A stretch of 64,000 nt of DNA, taken from Pseudomonadota bacterium (GTDB lineage: Bacteria > Pseudomonadota > Alphaproteobacteria > Sphingomonadales > Govanellaceae). Position numbers and translations under genes: made by a program. The stretch is taken from the NCBI GenBank assembly GCA_003577275.1, contig QEVO01000009.1:52920-116919 (forward strand), in the 5' to 3' direction. The stretch's first letter is position 1. Each line of letters begins with the position of its first letter. Under the pieces are notes generated by a model. That model had not been told where the DNA came from. It did not search any database and was given only the letters and a program-made list of their open reading frames with translations. This document shows, in pieces, positions 1-7,924 of this stretch.

Positions 1-354
1 GTAGTCATAAGGAGAGTTAAGGATTGGCTTTTCAAAGAAACTCTCTGGCACATCCCCCCCATATAACTAGATTTATAGACCCTAGCAGACGATACATTCT
101 GCCTCTTTAGTTCTCAATCTTTTAATGTTCTATTCCACCGGCAGTAGTCACATGGATATGGCTCTGTATTTGAGTAATATTAGGCTGGTAAGGCCATGCA
201 ATATCTGCTCTTGGTGCCTGACAATCAGTCTAGGCACATGAATGCCGGGGACATCGATACCTTTTTAAGGGCGTGAGGTTTTGTAGGTTAAAATGTAGGT
301 TAGATTGATGGTTTTTTATAAAAACATTGTATTTCAATGAGATGGAAATAAAAA
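1..354. other. AT-rich gene-free stretch beside tRNA-Ser
   Basis: No credible coding frame is seen on either strand. The stretch is much richer in A and T than the rest of the window and lies directly against the 3' (CCA) end of the tRNA-Ser gene. It carries two copies of the 9-mer TGTAGGTTA at 282-290 and 294-302, 12 bp apart. This is the kind of place where integrative elements end, but no integrase gene is visible, so that reading is inference. Confidence 0.5.
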
Positions 355-448
355 TGGCGGAGAGGAAGGGATTCGAACCCTCGGTAGGGCTTTAGGGCCC
401 TACAACGGTTTAGCAAACCGCCGCCTTCGACCACTCGGCCACCTCTCC
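355..448 (-). tRNA. serX: tRNA-Ser (GCU anticodon)
   Basis: Read on the minus strand, the 94 nt fold as a class II tRNA. The acceptor arm is GGAGAGG pairing with CCTCTCC before the discriminator base G and an encoded CCA. The anticodon loop TTGCTAA gives anticodon GCT. A long variable arm (TGTAGGGCCCTAAAGCCCTAC) and a T arm with GGTTCGAATCC follow. The long variable arm and GCT anticodon identify a serine tRNA reading AGC/AGU codons. Confidence 0.95.
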
Positions 449-543
449 GCCGCCTGGGATACTTGGCTTTCCGGGCCTTGTCAACGACAGGTGGCGCGCA
501 CGGGCCGCGGGCCAACGGAGGTAGGCGATTACAGATGAAGGGG

Positions 544-813
544 TTAGTGGCAGGACAGCCATTCCCGCGCCTGGCGCTGGGCTTCGGCGACTTCCGCCGG
601 GCTCATGTCGCGGGCCAGTTCCGCGCGGTCGATAAGCGCCCGCCGGATGCCGCGAACGCTGGCCAGATTGAACCACTTGTGGGCTTCCACCAGGTCAATG
701 TCGACCCCTTGCCCAGTGGCGTATAACAGGCCCAGATCATAAAGCGCATCGGCCTTGCCTGCTTCGGCGGCCGCCATGCGTTCTGATATATACTTGTGGT
801 CTAACTGTCCCAT
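544..813 (-). CDS. Sel1-repeat protein
   Basis: An 89-residue protein with one clear Sel1-like (TPR-related) repeat at about residues 20-55: A-DALYDLGLLYATGQG, then the V-D-L-VEAHKWFNLA continuation typical of this family. The C-terminal part is helical and charged (M-S-P-A-E-V-A-E-A-Q-R-Q-A-R-E-W). No signal peptide or membrane segment is visible, so it should be cytoplasmic. Sel1 repeats mediate protein-protein contacts; no enzymatic role is implied. It appears monocistronic, with its own upstream gap of about 200 bp. The partner is unknown. Confidence 0.8.
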   Translation of the reverse strand: MGQLDHKYISERMAAAEAGKADALYDLGLLYATGQGVDIDLVEAHKWFNLASVRGIRRALIDRAELARDMSPAEVAEAQRQAREWLSCH

Positions 814-1030
814 CGCTCCTCTCCGTTATTTTACGGCTCAAGCAGGCGATTTTTTCGCCCCCGATACGGAGATCGTCAGCCCAGGCGGCTAAAAAATGGT
901 TAACGCACTCCCGCGGGCCTACTATTTAAGCCGCCACCCGCGATCTGCTCTGCCCGATGAGATTTTATTGAGACTTTACTGAAGGCCCGCCTTACCGCGG
1001 GAATTGCCGATGAAGCGCTACGTCGCCGCG

Positions 1031-1726
1031 TTACGGCGTTTTACGAATACTGTCGGCGGTCTGGCCGAACAATACCTTCCGCGCTTCCTCGGTCATGGTA
1101 TCTTGACGCAATTCCCGGCCGATTTCCACTCCTTTGCGGGCCGCGGGGCGCGCCGCAATCGCCGCGTGCCAGCGCGCGACGTGGGGAAAGTGATCCAGGG
1201 TTTCGCCCAGCCGTTCATAAATCCGCACCCATGGCCAAGCCGCCATATCGGCGATGGAATAGTCGCCGGCAAGATAGGACCGGTCGGTAAGCCGCCGATC
1301 AAGCACGCCCAGTAGCCGGTTGTATTCGTTTTGATAGCGCGTAATGGCGTACGGGATCTTCTCCACGGCGTAATTACGGAAGTGGCCGAGCTGGCCGGCC
1401 ATCGGCCCCAGGCCGGCGACCTGCCAGAACAGCCATTGCATCACCTCGAAACGGCCATGGAGGTCGGCGGGCAGGAACCGCCCGGTTTTTTCGGCCAGAT
1501 AGATCAGGATGGCGCCGGATTCGAAAATCGATAACGGACCTCCCGCCGCCTCATGATCGACGATCGCCGGCATGCGGTTGTTGGGGCTGATTTTTAAGAA
1601 ATCCGGCTTGAACTGGTCGCCGGCGCCGATGTTGACAGGAATCGGGGTATAAGGCAGCCCGCACTCCTCCAGCATGATGGTGATCTTCCAGCCATTGGGC
1701 GTCGGCCAATAGTAAAGGTCAATCAT
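1031..1726 (-). CDS. yfcG: glutathione S-transferase, YfcG/nu-class-like
   Basis: A 231-residue protein with an N-terminal thioredoxin-fold GST domain and an all-helical C-terminal domain. The start reads M-I-D-L-Y-Y-W-P-T-P-N-G-W-K, and a later K-I-S-P-N-N-R-M-P-A-I-V-D stretch is the glutathione-binding signature of the E. coli YfcG/YghU (nu-class) group, which act as disulfide-bond reductases and use Thr/Asn rather than Tyr or Cys. Start at 1726 is chosen because AAGGA lies about 10 nt upstream and the family begins here; a longer frame to 1765 adds 13 unrelated residues. The substrate cannot be read from sequence. Confidence 0.88.
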   Translation of the reverse strand: MIDLYYWPTPNGWKITIMLEECGLPYTPIPVNIGAGDQFKPDFLKISPNNRMPAIVDHEAAGGPLSIFESGAILIYLAEKTGRFLPADLHGRFEVMQWLFWQVAGLGPMAGQLGHFRNYAVEKIPYAITRYQNEYNRLLGVLDRRLTDRSYLAGDYSIADMAAWPWVRIYERLGETLDHFPHVARWHAAIAARPAARKGVEIGRELRQDTMTEEARKVLFGQTADSIRKTP

Positions 1727-1779
1727 CGGAACGAATCCTTGATGTCGGGGTTGGTGGGCCGCCATCCATCATAAAAGAA

Positions 1780-1807
1780 GAGCGGCCCCCCGCAAGGGGA
1801 GCCGCTC
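1780..1807 (-). terminator. Rho-independent terminator after lipoprotein gene
   Basis: On the minus strand a stem GAGCGGC plus GGGG pairs across a short loop with CCCC plus GCCGCTC, and is followed by CTTCTTTTAT. It lies 27 bp past the stop of the repeat lipoprotein gene and before the GST start, so it should end that transcript. Confidence 0.75.
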
Positions 1808-1833
1808 CAAAAACCTGATGCGTCAGGCGTCTA

Positions 1834-2106
1834 TTACTGAGGGGCCGCCTCAGCCGGAGCCGCCTCAGCCGGAGCCGCTTCTTCAGCCGCCGGGGCAGCT
1901 TCTTCAGCCGCCGGAGCCATTTCTTCAGCCGCCGGAGCCATTTCTTCAGCCGCCGGAGCCGCTTCTTCAGCGGCCGGAGCCGCCTCTTCAGCGGCCGGAG
2001 CCGGAGCTTCTTCTTTCTTCTGGCCGCAAGCCGACAGGCCGAAGCCCGCCGCCGCCAACACAGCCGCAAGAACCGTAGTACGCATCAACTCTTTGCCGAT
2101 TAACAT
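1834..2106 (-). CDS. small lipoprotein with Ala/Pro/Glu heptad repeats
   Basis: A 90-residue protein. Residues 1-25 are a lipoprotein signal peptide ending in the lipobox L-S-A-C, so the mature protein should be lipid-anchored at its cysteine. The rest is Q-K-K-E-E followed by about six or seven copies of a seven-residue unit A-P-A-A-E-E-A (M replaces A twice). It is acidic, low-complexity and probably extended, like a spacer rod or periplasmic brush. Start 2106 is supported by an AGGAGAG ribosome site 6 nt upstream; a longer frame to 2226 lacks support. No family is recognised and no function is proposed. Confidence 0.75.
   Translation of the reverse strand: MLIGKELMRTTVLAAVLAAAGFGLSACGQKKEEAPAPAAEEAAPAAEEAAPAAEEMAPAAEEMAPAAEEAAPAAEEAAPAEAAPAEAAPQ
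1877..2002. repeat. 21-bp tandem repeat inside lipoprotein gene
   Basis: Six consecutive 21-bp units with the core TTCTTCAGCCGCCGGAGCC on the plus strand encode the heptads of the overlapping lipoprotein. Units differ at a few positions (for example GCCGCC versus GCGGCC), so it is an imperfect minisatellite. Copy-number change would keep the reading frame. Confidence 0.85.
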
Positions 2107-2319
2107 TCCGTCTCTCCTGTCTTGTCGTAAAGTCAGATTGTGAGGTTCGCAGCTTCCCGGATAGGATCGGCCACTGACGTCCCCCGATGAAAAAATTGGT
2201 AATTTCCGCTCTCGCGTCCTATCCAAACCTTGATCTTGTAAACTCTATGACGCGCGCATTCTAGCACCAAACTCCCCCTCTTCGAAAAGAGTTTTATTTC
2301 ACAATTTGTTACGACAAGG

Positions 2320-3015
2320 CTAGCGCCCGGCCGCCAACTCGGCGATACAATCCGGGGCGTCATGTGTCGGGTCGTTAACCTGCCGGCCGACCCGCGCCGC
2401 CTGGAAGGGCGATACCGCCGGCGGCGTCACGAGGCGCGTCAACTCCGCCGGGGCGGCGGGCGACAGCCATAGGTTGCCCCCGACGCCATCCAGCGCCGCC
2501 GGCATGCGGTCATGAATGGGGCGCAAATCGGCGCTGGCGTCAACCGTCACAATGGCCACGGATAGCACCTCCTTGCCGGCGGAATTCCGCCATTTTTCCC
2601 ATACCGCGGCGAAGAAAAACAGCGACCGATCGGGCAACGAGATCAGCCAGGGATCCTTGGCCTTCGAGTCCGGCCGGCTCTGCCATTCATAATAGCCGGT
2701 GGCGGGCACCAGGGCGCGGCGTTGGCGATAGGCTTGACGGTAGGCGGGCCGCTCTTGCAGCGATTCCGCCCGGGCGTTGATCATGGAGTAGCGGGCATCC
2801 GGCCCCCTCGACCAGGAAGGGATCAGACCCCAGCGCATCAGGACGATCTCCACTTGATCCACGCCCTGCGCCGCGCCAGAAGGCCGCCGCAGCACCGGAA
2901 TCGGCTGCGAGGGGGCAATATTGTAGCGGGGCGGAAAATTGGGAATCGGCCCGGCGACCGCAAAATGCCGCTCGACGGCGCTGAGCGGCGCGGTCAGGAT
3001 AAAGCGCCCGCACAT
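2320..3015 (-). CDS. yedK: SOS response-associated peptidase (YedK/HMCES type)
   Basis: A 231-residue SRAP protein. The family forms a stable thiazolidine crosslink to abasic sites in single-stranded DNA through its N-terminal cysteine. Visible signatures are the start M-C-G-R-F (Cys2 is the crosslinking residue after Met removal), Y-N-I-A-P-S-Q, W-G-L-I-P-S-W, the N-A-R-A-E-S motif with the catalytic glutamate, and H-D-R-M-P with the catalytic histidine. Start 3015 is fixed by the need for Cys at position 2; a longer frame to 3315 is spurious. It is divergent from the Lrp gene with only 39 bp between them, so the promoters must overlap. Confidence 0.95.
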   Translation of the reverse strand: MCGRFILTAPLSAVERHFAVAGPIPNFPPRYNIAPSQPIPVLRRPSGAAQGVDQVEIVLMRWGLIPSWSRGPDARYSMINARAESLQERPAYRQAYRQRRALVPATGYYEWQSRPDSKAKDPWLISLPDRSLFFFAAVWEKWRNSAGKEVLSVAIVTVDASADLRPIHDRMPAALDGVGGNLWLSPAAPAELTRLVTPPAVSPFQAARVGRQVNDPTHDAPDCIAELAAGR

Positions 3016-3054
3016 GATCCGACGGGCCCTTGGACAGTAACAGGTGTAGGCGTC

Positions 3055-3549
3055 ATGAAGCTTGACCGTATCGACATCGCCATTCTCGCCATCTTGCAGG
3101 AAGACGGGCGAATCACCAACAAAGCGCTGGCCGATCGCGTCGGCCTGTCGGCGCGGCCGTGCCTGGAGCGGGTGCGGAAGTTGCGCGCCGCCGGTTATAT
3201 CCGCCGCTTCGCCGCCGTCCTGGAGCCGGCGAAGTTCGGCAGTCCCTTGACCGTCTTCGCCCAAATCTCGCTTATAAGCCAGGAGCGCCGATCCCATGAA
3301 CGCCTGGAACAGCATATCAAGCGAATCGATGAAGCCGTGGAGTGCTTCGAAGTCAGCGGCGACATCGATTTTCTGGTACGCTTCATCTGCCCGACGCTGG
3401 AAGCCTACTATCGCCTGACCGAGGACCTGTTGGCCAACGAACGCCTCGGCATTCGCCGCATCGACAGCATCATCGTGCTGCGCACCGTGACGGCTTACCG
3501 CGGCTTGCCCGCCTCGCTGCTGTCCGGGTTCGGCTTATCCAACGCATAG
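3055..3549 (+). CDS. Lrp/AsnC family transcriptional regulator
   Basis: A 164-residue protein with an N-terminal AsnC-type helix-turn-helix (about residues 1-60: L-D-R-I-D-I-A-I-L, then N-K-A-L-A-D-R-V-G-L-S) and a C-terminal RAM ligand-binding domain (about 70-145, with V-E-C-F-E-V-S-G-D-I-D-F-L). Members bind amino acids and regulate amino-acid metabolism, often divergently from a target gene; the divergent neighbour here is the yedK-like gene. Its last 55 bp overlap the 3' end of cusA on the other strand. The effector is not predictable, though the arginine/ornithine genes 6 kb away are possible targets. Confidence 0.9.
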   Translation: MKLDRIDIAILAILQEDGRITNKALADRVGLSARPCLERVRKLRAAGYIRRFAAVLEPAKFGSPLTVFAQISLISQERRSHERLEQHIKRIDEAVECFEVSGDIDFLVRFICPTLEAYYRLTEDLLANERLGIRRIDSIIVLRTVTAYRGLPASLLSGFGLSNA

Positions 3550-6500
3550 CGGCCTTGCCATAACAGAAAGATCGCCGGGATCACCAAAAGGGTCAGCGCC
3601 GTAGCGCTGACCATACCGCCAATCATCGGCGCGGCGATGCGCCGCATTACCTCCGAGCCGGCCCCCGACCCCACCATGATCGGCAACAGACCGGCAATGA
3701 TGACGGCGACCGTCATCAATTTGGGGCGTAGGCGCTGCACCGCCCCCTCCATGGTCGCCGCGACGACATCCGCCAGGATCAGCGCCCGGCCTTCCTCGGC
3801 GGCGCGTTCTTTGCGGGCCGTCAACGCCAGGTTCAGATAGAGGAGCATCACCACGCCGGTTTCCGCCGCAACGCCGGCAAGCGCGATCAACCCCACGGCG
3901 GTCGCCACCGACAGGTTGTAGCCAAGAAGGTCCAGAAACCAGAAGCCGCCGACCAGCGATAGCGGCAGCGACGCCAAAATGATCAGCACCGGCGCCGCTT
4001 GGCGAAAACTTAAATAAAGCAGAAAACCGATCACCATGATCGTCGCCGGGATGACCAGCGCGAACTTGGCCTTGGCGCGTTCCATGAACTCGTACTGACC
4101 GGACCAGACAATGTCATAACCGGGGGGCAGAACCACCGCACGGCTGACCGCCTGTTGCGCTTGCCTGACGTAAGAACCGATATCGCGGCCGGCAACATCC
4201 ACATAGATCCAGCCGTTGCGGCGGGCGTTCTCGCTGCGGATGACGCCGGGGCCATCGCTGATGCGAATGGCCGCCACGCGGCCCAGCGGCACTTGGCTGC
4301 CCGCCGCGGTGACGATCGGCAGAGCGCGTAGCCGCTCCAGGCTGTCGCGCGCCTCTTGCGGGTACCTGACGTTGATGGGATAGCGTTCCACGCCCTCGAC
4401 GCTTTCGCCGACCTCCATGCCGCCGATCGCCATCTTCACCACGTCCTGCACGTCGGCGATGGCCAGGCCGAAGCGCGCCGCTTCCGCGCGATTGATATCG
4501 ATATCGATGAAGCGGCCGCCGGTTATGCGCTCGGCATAGGCCGAGGCGGTGCCGGGAACGGTCTTGACCGCCGCCTCGATCTCCGCCGCCAGCCGGTTCA
4601 GCGTCGCCAGATCCGGCCCGGCGACCTTGATCCCCACCGGCGTCTTGATGCCAGTGGCCAGCATATCAATGCGGTTCTTGATCGGCATGGTCCACACGTT
4701 GGTCAGGCTCGGCACTTGCGCCTGCCGCTCCAGTTCAGCCTTTATCTTGTCCATGGTCATGCCGGGCCGCCATTCTTCCTCCGGCTTTAGCTGAATGGTG
4801 GTCTCCACCATCATCATCGGCGCCGGATCGGTGGCGGATTCGGCGCGACCCGCCTTGCCGTAGACGGATTTCACCTCCGGCACGGCCTTGATGAGTTTAT
4901 CGGTCTGTTGCAGGAGCTGCGCCATCTTTCCGCCGGAAATCGCCGGATCGGCGCTGGGCATGTAGAGCAGATCGCCCTCATTCAAATCAGGCATGAATTC
5001 CGAGCCTAATCGATTGAGCGGAATGATCATGCTGGCCATGGCGACGGCCGCCACGGCGACGGTCGGCCAGGGATGGCGCAAAACAAAAGCGACGCAGGGC
5101 CGATAAGCGGCCATCAACGCGCGGTTTAACGGATTCTCCCCTTCCGGCCGGATGTGGCCGCGAATGAAATAGCCCATCAGCACCGGCACCAGCGTCACCG
5201 ATAGTCCCGCCGCCGCCGCCATGGCGTAGGTTTTGGTGAAGGCGAGCGGATGAAACAGCCGTCCCTCCTGCGCCTCCAAGGCGAAGATCGGCAGAAAGCT
5301 CAAGGTAATGATGAGGAGGCAGAAGAACAGCGCCGGGCCGACTTCGACGGCGGCCTCGGTCACCAGTCGCCAGCGGTTTTCCGACGTCAGGCCATCGCGC
5401 TCGATATGCTTGTGCAGATTTTCAATCATGACGATGGCGGCGTCCACCATGGCGCCGATGGCGATGGCGATGCCGCCCAAGGACATGATATTGGCGTTGA
5501 TGCCCTGCGCCGACATGACGAGAAAAGCCGCGAGAATGCCCAACGGCAGCGACAGCACCACCACCAGCGCGGAACGCACATGCATCAGAAAGACGGCGCA
5601 GACCAGAACGACAATCACGAATTCTTCGATCAATCTTTCCTGCAAGGTGGCGACGGCGCGCTTGATCAGCGACGAACGGTCGTAGGTTTCGACGATCTCC
5701 ACGCCTTCGGGCAGGCTGTCTTTCAAGGTTGCTATTTTCGCCTTGACGCGGTCGATGGTCGCCAGCGCATTTTCGCCAAAGCGCATGATGATGACGCCGC
5801 CCACCGCCTCGCCTTCGCCATTCAAGTCGCCGATACCGCGGCGCATGGACGGTCCGAAGCGAATATCCGCCACGTCTTTAAGAAAAATCGGCGTGCCATT
5901 GGCGGCGACGCTAAGCGGCAGGGTCTTTAAATCCTCCAGATCATTGATGTAGCCCGAGGCGCGGATCATGTATTCGGCTTCCGCCATTTCGATCACCCGC
6001 CCGCCGGTTTCCTGGTTGCCGCGCTCGATGGCCTCGCGCAGTTGACTGAGCGGAATGCCATAGGCGCGCAGGGCATCGGGATTGGCGACCACCTGATATT
6101 CCTTGACCATGCCGCCGATGGTGGCTACTTCGCTCACCCCCTCCACCGCCTGCAACTCGAATTTCAAGAACCAGTCCTGAAGGCTGCGCAATTGCGCCAG
6201 ATCATGCCGACCGCCGCGGTCGATGAGCGCGTATTGATAAACCCAGCCGACCCCGGTGGCGTCGGGGCCAAGGGATGGCTGCGCGCCGGCCGGCAATCGC
6301 GGCGCGACCTGGGCCAGATACTCCAGCACCCGCGAGCGCGCCCAGTAAAGATCGGTGCCGTCCTTGAAGATGACGTAGACGAACGAATCATTGAAAAACG
6401 AGTAGCCGCGCACCGTTACCGCGCCGGGCACCGCCAGCATGGCGGTGGTCAAGGGATAGGTGACCTGATCCTCCACCACCTGCGGCGCCTGGCCGGGATA

Positions 6501-6656
6501 GCTTGTCTTGACGATGACCTGCACGTCGGAGAGATCGGGAATGGCGTCGATGGGCAGACGGCTGAGCGCCACGACGCCGGCGACGGCCAGCGCAAAACTG
6601 ACGGCGAGGACCAGGAAGCGGTTGGCCACCGACCAGCGAATGAGTTTAGCGATCAT
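3495..6656 (-). CDS. cusA: CusA-type Cu(I)/Ag(I) RND efflux pump
   Basis: A 1053-residue inner-membrane proton-driven transporter of the heavy-metal RND family. It has one N-terminal membrane helix, a large periplasmic domain, a helix bundle, and the same again in the second half. The TM4 stretch I-G-A-M-V-D-A-A-I-V-M-I-E-N matches the CusA/SilA subgroup rather than CzcA. Methionines lie in P-A-P-M-M-M-V-E-T and R-I-D-M-L-A-T-G-I-K, where CusA carries two of its three metal-binding methionines; the third may be the M in G-G-M-E-V. It is the last gene of the operon, 20 bp after cusB. Confidence 0.95.
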   Translation of the reverse strand: MIAKLIRWSVANRFLVLAVSFALAVAGVVALSRLPIDAIPDLSDVQVIVKTSYPGQAPQVVEDQVTYPLTTAMLAVPGAVTVRGYSFFNDSFVYVIFKDGTDLYWARSRVLEYLAQVAPRLPAGAQPSLGPDATGVGWVYQYALIDRGGRHDLAQLRSLQDWFLKFELQAVEGVSEVATIGGMVKEYQVVANPDALRAYGIPLSQLREAIERGNQETGGRVIEMAEAEYMIRASGYINDLEDLKTLPLSVAANGTPIFLKDVADIRFGPSMRRGIGDLNGEGEAVGGVIIMRFGENALATIDRVKAKIATLKDSLPEGVEIVETYDRSSLIKRAVATLQERLIEEFVIVVLVCAVFLMHVRSALVVVLSLPLGILAAFLVMSAQGINANIMSLGGIAIAIGAMVDAAIVMIENLHKHIERDGLTSENRWRLVTEAAVEVGPALFFCLLIITLSFLPIFALEAQEGRLFHPLAFTKTYAMAAAAGLSVTLVPVLMGYFIRGHIRPEGENPLNRALMAAYRPCVAFVLRHPWPTVAVAAVAMASMIIPLNRLGSEFMPDLNEGDLLYMPSADPAISGGKMAQLLQQTDKLIKAVPEVKSVYGKAGRAESATDPAPMMMVETTIQLKPEEEWRPGMTMDKIKAELERQAQVPSLTNVWTMPIKNRIDMLATGIKTPVGIKVAGPDLATLNRLAAEIEAAVKTVPGTASAYAERITGGRFIDIDINRAEAARFGLAIADVQDVVKMAIGGMEVGESVEGVERYPINVRYPQEARDSLERLRALPIVTAAGSQVPLGRVAAIRISDGPGVIRSENARRNGWIYVDVAGRDIGSYVRQAQQAVSRAVVLPPGYDIVWSGQYEFMERAKAKFALVIPATIMVIGFLLYLSFRQAAPVLIILASLPLSLVGGFWFLDLLGYNLSVATAVGLIALAGVAAETGVVMLLYLNLALTARKERAAEEGRALILADVVAATMEGAVQRLRPKLMTVAVIIAGLLPIMVGSGAGSEVMRRIAAPMIGGMVSATALTLLVIPAIFLLWQGRYALDKPNPDSSEAGKPR

Positions 6657-6676
6657 GATGCGGCGTCCTTACCTGG

Positions 6677-7924
6677 TCAGTGGTGATGATGATGCTCGTC
6701 GGACATGTCGGACGAGCCCTCTGTCGCCAGGCGCAACAGGCTCGCGTCCACGCCGGCTTCCGAATCAAGGAGGAACTGCGCCGAGGTGACGACGGTTTCG
6801 CCTTCGGCAAGGCCTTTCAGAATTTCCACCTTGGCCCCCGCTTCCCTGCCGGCGACGACCTCGGCGGGTCGAAACCGGCCGTTGCCCAGCGCCAGCACCA
6901 CCCGATCCATGGCGGCGGTGCGAATCAACGCCTCCCGTGGGATGACAAGAGAGTCGGCTCCAGGCTTACCGGCAACCGTCACCGTGGCGTACATGTTGGG
7001 CTTCAAAAGACCGTTGGTATTGGCGACCTTCAGGCGCAGCCGCACCGTGCGCGTGGCCGCCGTGACGGTCGGATACACATAGTCGATGCGGCCCTTGAAC
7101 TGGCGACCGGGCAAGGACGCCACCTGCATAACGGCCTCGTCGCCGGCCATCACGCCGCTTGCCTGATCTTCATAGACCTCCACCATCACCCACACCATGG
7201 AGAGATCAGCCAAGCTCATCACCGGCATTCCCGGTTGGACGAATTGTCCCTCGCCGGCGTTCAACCGGCTGACGACGCCATCCTGCGGCGCGTAGACATC
7301 CACCAATCGTTCGGCAACACCGGTTTTGGTGATGCGCTCGATCTGACGCCCGCTGACGCCCAAAACTTCCAACCGGCGGCGCGCGGCATCCGCCAACGCC
7401 TCCTGGCCGATGCGGCGCGCCTGCAGATATTCCGCCTGAGCATTGACCACCGGCGGCGAATAAAGGCGGAACAGGAGTTCGCCGCGCTTGACCGCGCCGC
7501 CTTCGGTCTTGAAGCGCAGCGCTTCGACCCAGCCCTCGCTCCTGACGTCGATCTGACGCACCCGATCATCATCCGGCGCGACGACGCCGATGGCGTCAAC
7601 TGCGTGCGGCAGGTTTTGGCGCACCACCTTGGCCGTTCGCAGCCCAAGATTTTGCTCCACCGCCGGGCTGATGGTCAGCGCCGGCTCCGTTGCAGGCGAT
7701 GTCTCCCCTTCATAGACCGGCACCATCTCCATCCCCATGGGCGACTTGCCGGGCTTATCGGATTTGAAGCCCGGCAGCATGGGATCGGTCCAGTAGAGGA
7801 TTTTCTTTTCCGCTTGCTGATGATTGTCGTGCTGCTCGACGTCAGCGAAACGCGCCAGCGTATAGCCAAGAACGCCGCCGGCGATGACGCCAACGGCAGC
7901 GATAATGACGACAGGCTTAGTCAT
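6677..7924 (-). CDS. cusB: CusB-type periplasmic adaptor with heavy-metal-binding domain
   Basis: A 415-residue membrane-fusion protein linking the CusA pump to the outer-membrane channel. It has an N-terminal hydrophobic anchor (about 1-25), then a heavy-metal-binding domain at about 43-75 (Y-W-T-D-P-M-L-P-G-F, K-S-P-M-G-M-E-M-V-P-V-Y) whose methionines suit Cu(I)/Ag(I). The hairpin, lipoyl-like and beta-barrel parts follow. It ends in H-H-H-H-H after S-D-M-S-D-E, a likely extra metal-binding tail. Its start overlaps the channel gene's stop by 8 bp, implying translational coupling. Confidence 0.94.
   Translation of the reverse strand: MTKPVVIIAAVGVIAGGVLGYTLARFADVEQHDNHQQAEKKILYWTDPMLPGFKSDKPGKSPMGMEMVPVYEGETSPATEPALTISPAVEQNLGLRTAKVVRQNLPHAVDAIGVVAPDDDRVRQIDVRSEGWVEALRFKTEGGAVKRGELLFRLYSPPVVNAQAEYLQARRIGQEALADAARRRLEVLGVSGRQIERITKTGVAERLVDVYAPQDGVVSRLNAGEGQFVQPGMPVMSLADLSMVWVMVEVYEDQASGVMAGDEAVMQVASLPGRQFKGRIDYVYPTVTAATRTVRLRLKVANTNGLLKPNMYATVTVAGKPGADSLVIPREALIRTAAMDRVVLALGNGRFRPAEVVAGREAGAKVEILKGLAEGETVVTSAQFLLDSEAGVDASLLRLATEGSSDMSDEHHHHH

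Noticed and set aside
329..343. A 15-base sequence, GTATTTCAATGAGAT, occurs here and again at 29388-29402.
   Set aside because: Across all pairs of positions on two strands in 64 kb a few 15-base matches are expected by chance, more so in AT-rich DNA. The flanks do not match.
5250..5930. A 226-codon plus-strand frame opposite cusA, rich in Asp, His and Gln.
   Set aside because: It is antisense to conserved RND membrane helices; it looks like a shadow frame.
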